Shown here in pieces: positions 33,157 through 41,848 of a stretch of DNA of 41,848 nt. The stretch is from Ectocarpus siliculosus (Eukaryota; Sar; Phaeophyceae; Ectocarpales; Ectocarpaceae). A model generated the notes under the pieces. It did no database searches and was not told the origin of the DNA. It was given only the letters and a program-made list of their open reading frames with translations. Position 1 is the first letter of the stretch, and the number at the start of each line of letters is the position of its first letter. Location of the stretch: the NCBI GenBank assembly GCA_000310025.1, contig FN649745.1, positions 1,770,053 to 1,811,900 on the forward strand, in the 5' to 3' direction. A program made the position numbers and the translations under genes.

Positions 33157-36100
33157 GGCTGTAGTGTGTGTGCCCAACCAACGATGTTACAGCAGTAGGC
33201 ATACGCATTCGTGTGCATGGAGAGGGGATGGGTGTGTAGGAGGAGTATAGACAGCGGTGCTCCAGTGCCAGGTTTAGCGAACCATTTTCCGCGCTCTACG
33301 GCCGTGAGAAACCTTCCACGATAGTTCCTTGTGACGGCGGGAGAACTCTGGTCCTCGGGCCGTTGTTCGTTTTCAGAACCTTTTTGGCAGAACCTTTCTG
33401 CAGAACCTCCTTTGCCAGCCAACAAAAGCCTCCTCCGAGCTCTGCTTCGACGAATTCGTGATCTGATTCAAACCACAGCAGCCGCGTGGGACAGAGCCAC
33501 ACACACCCACACCACACACAGCCACGCAACTGCCCTCTCCATCCCTCTCTCGAGCCCCAACAAACCCTCAACAGGACCCTCCGAAGCAAGCAGCAAAAGA
33601 CTTCTCACACATCCGTGAACAGCACAACAGCAGCACCAGCACCAGCAGCACCAGTAACCGCAGCAACAGCAAACAGGGAAACATGTCGTTCTTCACGAGC
33701 GGTTTCGCGACCATGGTGAACAACAGGCGCCTGAAGGCGGCGAAGAAGGCAGGCACGAAAAGTGAGTTGTCGGCCTGTGGTGCATGCATGTCGTCGTGGA
33801 GGCTGTTGCCTCTAGCGTTTAGCTGTGCTGCTGCGGCCGGCTTCACACGCACGTCGAAGCAAGAACAGGCCGCTGGTTCTCCCCAACAGCTCACGCTCAC
33901 CTTCTTTGTGTCTTCTCCTCTTCCTCTCCCATCATGCCTGCACAGACGCAGACAAGAACGTGGAGAGCTCTGATAAGGAGGAAAAGAACGACTGTGGCAA
34001 GGAGGAAGAGAAAGACGAGGGAAAGTGGGACATGCTCACAGACGTTTACGGCCGGGCATACTGGTGAGAGAGATTCCAGAAGCACGGCAGTCTACCGTCC
34101 ATGTCTACATGTAGACTTCTGCGTAGAACGGAGGCTACACATGTTAGAAAACCGTTTTGGATATTACATTGCTCGTGTGCAGGCGAAGAAGATCCACATA
34201 TACATGCCACAATTCATGTAGATACACCGTATAGAGGAATGGATCGTTGAACGCGTCTCACATGGATTGGATGGCTGCTTTGTTTTTCGCCACCGCCTTT
34301 GTACAGTGTACGTGTACAGTAGTACTCAACGTTGTAACACGTGTGCTTCCACTTGCTTCCCTTCCTTTTCAAGCCCGAGCTTGTTCTAATCCCCACTAGT
34401 GTACAGTATGCACACGTCACTTACTTCATCTCATCAGCGTGAGATGGCAACAATCAGATTCCATGTCCTAACGTCCCGAACTCGTACGCTCTCAGGCATA
34501 GTCTAGACTTGCAGTCACATACAAATCATGTGTGTAGAGAGCGTACAGCAGCTTCGTCCAGACGTCTTGCCTCTTCTCACACTCGCTCGCATCCAGCAAT
34601 CAACACCATTTTCCCTGAAACTCGCCTTGCATATTCTCCGAAATCCAACAACAACCAACAGGCAGCACAGCGTGACGGGCGAGTGGGCCTACGTCTACGG
34701 TGGCGGCCCCAGCGCCCCTCCCGTTGTGGCGGTCGGCCCTACACCCATGGTCTCTCCCCACGGCGTGGTCTTCACACCTCCGCCTGTCTACGCCGCCGCC
34801 CCCAACCCGCCCCTCCCCACCAAGAAGAAGGACGACGACAAACAGGACGAGAAGAAGGAGAAGGGCAAGGGGTGGTGGGAGACGAAGTACGACGAGGACG
34901 GGGACCGGTACTGGGAGCACACGGTGACCAAGAAGACCACCTACAAGGACCCCTACTACTGAAACAGCTGGAACTGAATTGATTCGTAGGAGTAGAAAGC
35001 AGTAGTACAGGCCTAGTACCAGTAGTTGTGGTACAGAAGAAGTAATATACTACTGGCATAACGTAGTTTTTGACAAACTGTCGACAAATCAATGTGGAGT
35101 ATAGTCTATGATAGGTCTAGACTTTGTAGGTTAGCGGTTGTTTCTGTTTTGTCATTCGGTAGCCGTGGCGGCATTTATTAACCTGTGGGTGACTTGTTTT
35201 TGTGTGCATGTAGGTGCCGTGTCTCCCGTCATGACCGTTCAGCTGCGTTTGAGACTGAGACGGGAGAATTCCATTGTGTTTCCTGCCATGCACAAGCAAG
35301 CACGAAGTTGTAGTTTGGTTTGAGGTTATGTCGTTTTCGTTGAGAGTACAGAAACGTTGCTTGAGAGTGCGACCTTGTTCACACAGGCTCTAGTCTACTG
35401 TTGTAAATTTTCCTGCATGTTTCCTTCTCTTGAGATTGTGTGGTGAAGTGGTGTATGTATGCGTTAACCTACATATCTGAGGAGGGGCGGTGTCTACTTG
35501 TATTTGCAACGTACATGTGTTTGATGCGGGGGTAGTTGTTGGTACTTTCCTTACTTTGCCGCGGCACGGTGCAGCATTGGTTGCAGGGGGGGAGGGGGGG
35601 GGATATGTGCGGGCTTGTTGAGGCATTGCGGCAGGTCGTATGTATGTAGCTTGGTCAAGTTTAGTTCGAAAGCACAGAGAGGCTCTCGAGTGAAGAACAT
35701 ACATATTTTCTTAATCGGATCTAAGCGTGAAAGAAAGAAGGGGCTGGCGTCGCTTGCTGTCTCTCGCAATCTCTCGTGTTGTTCGTTCGTCATTCATCAC
35801 TTCCGAGTATTGTGCTGTTTTTCTGTCTTGTTCTTGTGTGGTTGGGTAAGCTGTAGGTATTTGCGATTCTTGATGTACGTACACTATTCACGGGGACGCG
35901 ATGCGCCCAACGGCTTGACGAACGTGCCAGACTGACACCGGATGTAAACCCGTGTAGCGTGGCTGGTGTTTAGGCGTTGTGGTTGGGGGCGGTGGTGGCC
36001 GCGGCGCTGTGGAATGCCGGCGTCGCTGTTTTGATATTGATATCACAAACGGCCTTGGTTTGCACAAACACCCTACAGTAGCGTCATTTGGTGTACGGCA

Positions 36101-36425
36101 TAGCCGCTCGCTTCTTTTTTTTAGTATCCCAAAGGGTGGCGTTCAGCAATCTGTTGGGACTTTGTTGATGCCGCATGCATGTGTGATGGGGGTAGGGTCG
36201 TTTTCCAGATCCTTTTCCAGATAGACGCTTCGCTGGGCAGCATGCATGCATGTAATAATCGTGAAACGTTTTTTTGTTGTACTTGATTGATAAGAAAAAA
36301 AAAAAATGAAGAAGAGCCGTTTTGGTACGGTGTCCAACAAGCTTTGGTTGGTATGAGGCAGTCTCTCTTCTTGAAGGTTGGTGCTGATTTGTTGACGGAA
36401 GTTACAGCACACCCACGCCATGTAC
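33157..36425 (+). repeat. Tandem unit 5 with diverged tail
   Basis: The leader and gene match the other units closely. After about 35100 similarity falls off but persists in patches: the stem-loop at 35222-35267, GGAGGGGCGGTGTC (35481), TATCACAAACGGCCTTGGTT (36040) and GGCAGTCTCTCTTCTT (36357). Like unit 3 it is the last of its group, and both have diverged 3' flanks. Confidence 0.8.
33683..34962 (+). CDS. Two-WW-like-domain protein with PPxY motif, copy 5
   Basis: Exons are 33683-33761, 33946-34063 and 34662-34962, giving 165 residues. It has Ser69 and the PMVSPHG segment like copy 4, and uniquely Pro82 in place of Leu at the start of the proline-rich linker. Both WW-like motifs, the PPVY motif and all splice sites are intact. 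Confidence 0.75.
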
Positions 36426-38890
36426 CCGGTGCCTGCGAATTATAATTAAAAAACGAGTCTACCAAAGTACAGACCACCGTAAACTTTGGAACATCCAATG
36501 CTGTCGCCGTATGATGCATTGGACCCAGCTTCAAAAACAACCTGTGGTTTCAACCGCAAGCCGTGGGTTGTCAGCCTTGTTTGCTAGCAATCTGTCCAAG
36601 CTAGACCATACTCGCAAGGACGCCCGCTGCTGTAGGGTGAGAGGACCGGGACCAGTAGGCGAGACACCTCTGCGGCGGCAGCAGTTGCATCTCGACCAGC
36701 GCGTCGTGGCACCCCGCCCAACAGAGGGCATGCCACCGTAAAACGTACAACACCGCACTGTGTACAGTTCCAGCCCCCTCAACAAAAAAAACGGAACGTA
36801 CATTGCATGAGCCGACCTCACGTTGATTCATAGATGCCGCACATTCACGTGGGATCATCCAAACACATGAACTGCTCGCTGTGTGTGGCGTACAAAAAGC
36901 CCGCGCTTCACCGTTGGTATGCATAGGGGCAACAACAGCATAACCTCACTTTTGGGAAAAGTGCTACATAGGTACTAACGCGACGAACGAAAGGGATCTC
37001 GGCGAAACACACGACACCAATCCAGCCGGAAGGACAGGGGTGGCAACGCCCGTTTGACCACGCGCCCCCAACGAGGTTTACCCGGCACGCCGTCACTCTC
37101 CATCAACAGTAAGCGAGAACAGAGACCCGCAAGAGTTGACTGTTTCAAAAACGCGAAATGAGTTAGACGGCGCTACAGCAGCAGTAGTAGCCCAACCTGC
37201 CTTCGGGGCGCGAAAACTCTTTCGTAACTAGAGAATCGCGCACGATCAACGCACGGACGACCCACGTTCGGTGAGAGGGAGAGGAAGAGCAACATGGGCT
37301 TTAATCGAGATACAGGCGAAATACCATCGCTTCGAATTCTGCCTAAACTGAGAAAAGCCGGTTGTGTCCGGAAAATTCACTACAATAATATGTATCACAC
37401 GTGAAACTTTCACGCCTTCCTTGGCTGCTGCTCTCTCTTTCACAGGGGAAAGGGACCAAGAAGACAAAGCATGCGCACAGGAGTAGGGCTCGATTTCTGC
37501 CTTCAAAATCGCACCAGCTCAACCTACTCGCAACATGCACCCAAACCTAGAAGAGACCGTATCACCAAGAACCCAGCAACAGACTACCACGGGTCCGAAA
37601 CCCCCCCCAAACCCTCGCAAATAAAGGTTCGTGCCGCAACACAAATGCGGAAGACTGGCCAAAATTACACAACCACGGCCAAATCGAGATCTCCACACAA
37701 ATATCAAATTTCCACTGTAGAAATCTACTAGACGCCTTTGGCATACATCGAAACCTCAGATCGCCGCAACATATCATACACCGACACACGCACCGCATTC
37801 CAAAAAAAAAATAGCTGCGCTACAAGACCGGGATGAGAAAAAGAAAAAGAAGTACGCCATGCGGCAAAACATGGCGTCGAACACAATGACAAGCAGGCTC
37901 AGCAAAAAAACAAAACAGCCTGCCCCAAAACTTCCCAACCATCTCGCGCTGACACGGGTCGCTCTTTCGGTGTGTGCGAAAGAAAAAAACGGCCGACGAA
38001 ACCACAACCCGCGACAACAACAACAAGAAATGCCAGCCCCCTGCCAAGCCCACCTTCTCACTACACACCCAGTCTATTTTTCTGTTTAATGGTACTCTCT
38101 TTTTCGTGATTTTCGTCTGGATGTTTTGTTGTTGTGGGAGTAAAAATTATTCACACGGCCCGGACAAGACCTCAAAAGAGCCGCCCAAACAACCCTCCGC
38201 CGCCCCCTCCCCCTCCCCCGCCGCCTTGTGACGAAGACGCCGCCGCCCCTCTCCTCTTCTTCAAGGCGTGGTTTACGTTTACCGCGGACCCAACCGACCC
38301 ATTCGCCGGAACCCCTCGCCTGCGGATAAGTTGGGGGGGGGGGCGGAGAGTGGAGAGGGGGGAGGGGGGGCAAGGAGGAAAGTGGGAGTGAGAGAATGAA
38401 CGAAGAAGGGAAAAAGTCAGCACAAGAAACTTGACAGATAGCTGATTCTGCAGGTTGGGGAAATCAGCGGAGGAATCAAGGGTTTGATTCGGTGTGCGCC
38501 AAACAAAGGGGGCTCCGTGTGCCAAAAAGAAGAAGAAAAAAGTCGCAACAGTAAGAGACACGAACCTCACGTACGCATCGCACCTGCTTCACAACCCACT
38601 TGTTATTTTTTGGGGGTAGAAAATGCTGCAGTCCGGGCGTTTTGCGTTTTCATCGTTTTGTGGTAGAGCTGGCTCATTCATCACCGGGGGGAAGAAATTG
38701 GGGTTGCCAACAACAACGACGGCCCACACACACGCGCTCTTGCGGCGGAAAAAAACAAAACAACAAATCATGATCTGCACACGCTACCCACCCGTCAGGC
38801 GGTAAAACGTAAACCCGCACCTCTTCGTGCACAAAAAACGCCAAAATCAAATCACTTGGGCGGAAGCGGAAAGAAAAAAAAAAACGAGGG
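36426..38890. other. Gene-free stretch
   Basis: No gene is supportable. The stretch includes a C-rich run (38203-38224), G runs (38331-38342 and 38358-38369) and A-rich patches (37801-37811, 38871-38884). Open frames on both strands are short, and several exist only because of low complexity. Confidence 0.4.
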
Positions 38891-38897
38891 TATCACG

Positions 38898-39003
38898 GGA
38901 ATCGACCGCGTCAAGTGCTTGACTAGTACGGACAGAAGAAGGTACCGGGTAGAGAGAACGGAACGGTTTTTAATGCCAAGACACCAACAACAACAACAAC
39001 AAC
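38898..39003 (+). repeat. Dispersed repeat with CAA tail, copy B
   Basis: This is related along its length to 6461-6588: GGAATCGACCGCGTCAAGTG, ACTAGTACGGACAGAAGAAGGTACC, GTAGAGAGAACGGAACGG, then a CAA run. No retrotransposon coding remnant precedes it, so it may be a strongly 5'-truncated insertion or a separate short retroposon. It lies about 100 bases past the stop codon of the neighbouring minus-strand gene, probably within or near its 3' untranslated region. Confidence 0.65.
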
Positions 39004-39101
39004 GCTTTCCCTTGTCTGCCAAACAATCGTTTGCACGCCACGTCCCAAAAAAAGAACTGTATGGATCACGTGAGTGAGCATCTTGTGATCAATCGCATCA
39101 A

Positions 39102-39431
39102 TCACCTTGCGGCTGATGCCGCCGCCTGGTCCGAGGCTGCGTACGCCGAGAGAGACGCCCCCACGAGCTGGTCGTAGACCACCTCCCTCGCCCTCACGAG
39201 CTCCGTCGTGTGGGCCGTCAGCTCCTCCAGCTTCCCGAGGGTCGCCTCCCACTTCGCCTTCGCCTCCAGATACTCCGGCTGCAGCGAGCGTGGGTATATA
39301 GCAAAAGCGGATGGTGGTAAGCAGTTGCAGTGTTCAAGAGAGAGAAAGGGAGGAAGATAAAGAGATAAACAGACACAGCAAGGGACGAAGAGAGACAGAC
39401 AGATACACAAAGCACAAAGACAGCCAGAGTG

Positions 39432-39462
<31 letters not shown>

Positions 39463-41767
39463 CACGCACAGACAGACAGAGACAGACTGAAAGAGAGACA
39501 GGAGCAAAGAGACGCGAGACTGTAGCTGTACGTGCAACCAAGAGGGCGAGGAGGAAAGGCGAACCAAACATCCGCCACTACGCCACGCCCAGTGACGGGG
39601 GGGGTGCCCAGGCCAAACAAGGGAATGAACGCAAACCAGGGCTCCGGTGGAAACAGGCCAGGTCTGGCGAACGTCATGCGTCAAACATGCGCTACAGTAC
39701 AACACCAAACGAGCTACGTGCCCCCTTCCCCAAGGAGCAGACAAATCAGGCGGCAGAATACAAAACGGCAGATCGGCTGCAGACACAAAAAACCCGACAA
39801 GTTGAAACAGCCTATGCCCTTATTCCGAAGAAGCTCCAGCAGCAATTTGTAAGTAAGCAAAGATACTGGATTAAGTATAGAATCGGCTAAGTTGGGCTTG
39901 GGATTAGGGTTAGGGGTAGGATTGTTATACGGTCTGCGTGTCCCCTCCCTGATATTTTTTTCGTAGCTCCTTATTTTCTTTGCGTAGGCAGTCCAGAACC
40001 TCGGACAAGCACACACACACACACCTTGAAGGCCTTCAGCTGTTCTCTCTGCGACACGAGCTGCGCGTCGACGCTGACCACCGAGGACTCCTCTTCCTTC
40101 GCCCTGGGGCTGAGGGGTATCGCCATCAGGCTGAACGACGCCGCCCTCAGCCAGTTGTCCCCGTAGACGCCCACGAGGTGGTCGCCCTCCTCCAGTTGTC
40201 GGCTGCGTTCGAGGGTGCAGATTGCGACAACGTGGGGGTGTTGTTTATTAGCATTGACGGCGCTAGCAACCGGCTGACCAATGAAAAGACACGTCAGTTT
40301 CAGTATGGTTGGAAAAGTTCTTACGGCCCATCGTCGTGTTGTGTGTGAGTGTCAGCAGGGGTACAACAGGATCAGCAGCAGCAGCAGCAGCGGCGGCGGC
40401 GTTGGAACTCTCTCTCTCTTCTCTCTCTCTTATCTGCGCCTCTCTGTCTGCCTGTCTCCCTCTCTCTGTGTGTCTCTCTAGGTCTCTCTCTCTCCCCCTC
40501 TCCCTCGATCTGTCTGCCTGTCTCTCCCTCCCTCTGTGTGTCTCTTACCATTAGTCTCATCAATCCCTCACCTAGTAACCTGGAAGAGGTCCAATCGGTG
40601 GAAGATAGGGGGTACCTCCTCCCCCTTAAGCCCCGCGATGTTGATCGTGTCCGCAACGTTGCTCACCTGCAATACAAAAGAATAGAATACTACAATGACT
40701 ACAATACAATAGAAGTACAGTACAATACACGCACAAGACACAAGCAACCACACACCGATATGACATACGCGTTCGCCGACAACCACAATCGAGGTGGTCG
40801 AGAAGCTCAAACACACCGAGAACGGAAAAAAACGTAAATAGTTAAAACAAAGAAAATATACATGTAATCACCGAAAGATCACCCGTAACACCACAGACGC
40901 CTCTACAAAAGTCGGTGGCGAAAGTTTTTCTGAACCGAGAGCACTCCACACCAGTGCCAAGCAGGGCAGGAAACAAAAAAATCAGGGCAAAATAAATACA
41001 CACAACAAGCATGCGGCTGGCTGCGCACCCGCTCACGCGGCAAACTTACCTCATACGGGGCAAAGAAGAGCGAGCACATGGTGAAACCCTCGTTGTTGGA
41101 GGTGGAGCTGCTCTCCTCCTGATACCTTGCTTTGCCGGCGTTGTCGAAAAGCTTTGAAACACACAAACAAAAACAAGCGTGAAAAAGAGGGGAGGGAAGG
41201 GGAGCTCAAACGCTCACTCACAACTGGATTCCGACCGGACGGAAACATGTCAAACAGATTTCAGGCCTTGTTGGTGGATGCGCCATTGTGGAAACGTGAA
41301 ATGTTTAGGAAAACGGGTAGAGTAACTCTCAGCGTTGAGAGACGGAATAGAATCGTGCTGAAAAGTACACACCAAACCACGGCGGTATACATACCGCGGG
41401 GTACTGCTGTACACCAGGAGGCGACACAGCACAAAAAAAATACGCTTGGAATGGTCACCAATAGTGCTACGAGAGCTATACTTGCCGGATGCTAGGCTCG
41501 ACACGGAAAATACACAAGCTTCGTGAAGGGGCTGAACAAACTCGTACAGGGACGGCCTGTTCCTGCCGCTGCTGCTGCTGCTGGCACTGCTGTGTGAAGA
41601 GCGAGCGCGAAACATCCACACGTCGTGCCGACTCTACCACAATAACTCACCACAAGCTTGAAACGGCTCTTGTTCGTGGACGTGCATCGCAGCACAAGGC
41701 CGTCCCTCGCCATGTCTTTCGTCACGTGGATCATGAAGAACACGCTCTGCTGCTTCTCCACCGTCCC
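39102..41767 (-). CDS. DnaJ protein, ARG1-like, C-terminal part (partial)
   Basis: Five exons are in the window, in coding order 41767-41651, 41151-41050, 40666-40572, 40202-40025 and 39278-39102. Phases agree and give the last 222 residues; the gene continues past the right edge, where a J domain would be expected. Features matching plant ARG1/DnaJ15-type proteins as I remember them are KQQSVFFMIHV, LRCTSTNKSRFKL, FHRLDLFQ and LEEGDHLVGVYGDNW, followed by a coiled coil ending ELVRAREVVYDQL. ARG1-type proteins are membrane-associated J-domain co-chaperones in plants, linked to gravity response; the algal role is unknown. For the third exon I chose the donor at 40571 (AG|GTGAGG) rather than 40579, because only it keeps frame with the next exon. 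The stop is TGA at 39104-39102. The identification is from recall, not a search. Confidence 0.7.
39436..39520 (+). repeat. GA-rich simple repeat in last intron
   Basis: A pure AG run of about 27 bases (39436-39462) is followed by GACAGACAGAGACAG-type sequence. It lies in the intron between the last two exons of the DnaJ-like gene, and so appears as CT-rich in the transcript. Confidence 0.85.
40406..40552 (+). repeat. CT-rich simple repeat in an intron
   Basis: CTCT runs mixed with GTCTGCCTGTCTCC segments fill most of the intron between the third and fourth exons of the DnaJ-like gene shown here. A CAG/CGG run (40372-40400) adjoins it. The tract is complementary to the GA-rich tract at 39436-39520. 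Confidence 0.85.
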
Positions 41768-41848
41768 CTGTGCGCAAAGGCGCGAACGCGCGGGGGGGGG
41801 GGGGGGTTAAGTAGGTTAGTTCTTCAAAAATTTTTTTTAATTTTTTTT

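Noticed and set aside
39218-39571. Serine/leucine/cysteine-rich minus-strand frames
   Set aside because: They translate the GA/CT microsatellite in an intron.
39896-39921. Telomere-like GGGATTAGGGTTAGGGGTAGG
   Set aside because: Only two clean repeats, inside an intron of a gene; too short to indicate a telomere.
1-41848. CRISPR array, rRNA, or prokaryotic operon
   Set aside because: No regularly spaced short repeats with unique spacers, no rRNA-like sequence, and gene structure is eukaryotic.

Overview
The window looks like nuclear DNA of a brown alga, close to Ectocarpus. Genes have several GT-AG introns, no bacterial operons or ribosome binding sites are seen, and the central gene is a leucine-rich-repeat ROCO GTPase with the single-LRR exons described from Ectocarpus. 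This assignment rests on recognition, not on a database search.

Layout. (1) Bases 1-6600 hold no intact gene. They contain a decayed fragment of the tandem repeat found further right (about 930-1510), a broken minus-strand reading frame that is probably an old mobile element (about 1573-2503), a degenerate short tandem repeat (3165-3360) and a decayed non-LTR retrotransposon (3484-6120) with a possible 3' tail ending in a CAA run (to 6588). (2) Bases 6646-17520 hold three tandem units of about 3.9 kb. Each has one three-exon gene for a 165-residue protein that I read as two WW-like domains separated by a proline-rich linker with a PPxY motif. (3) A 14-exon minus-strand LRR-ROCO GTPase gene (18752-26888; 1152 residues in my model, all splice phases consistent) follows. 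(4) Two more units of the WW-like gene lie at 29285-36425. (5) The right end holds the 3' part of a minus-strand gene resembling plant ARG1-type DnaJ proteins (39102 to beyond the window edge).

The most notable feature is the five-copy WW-like/PPxY family arranged on both sides of a ROCO gene. The interior units are nearly identical, including non-coding spacer, while the outermost flanks have diverged, which is the pattern expected from recent unequal crossing-over or gene conversion. A functional link between the small proteins and the ROCO protein is only a hypothesis from proximity.

Exon boundaries were worked out by hand from splice motifs, reading phase and family resemblance. No transcript evidence was available.
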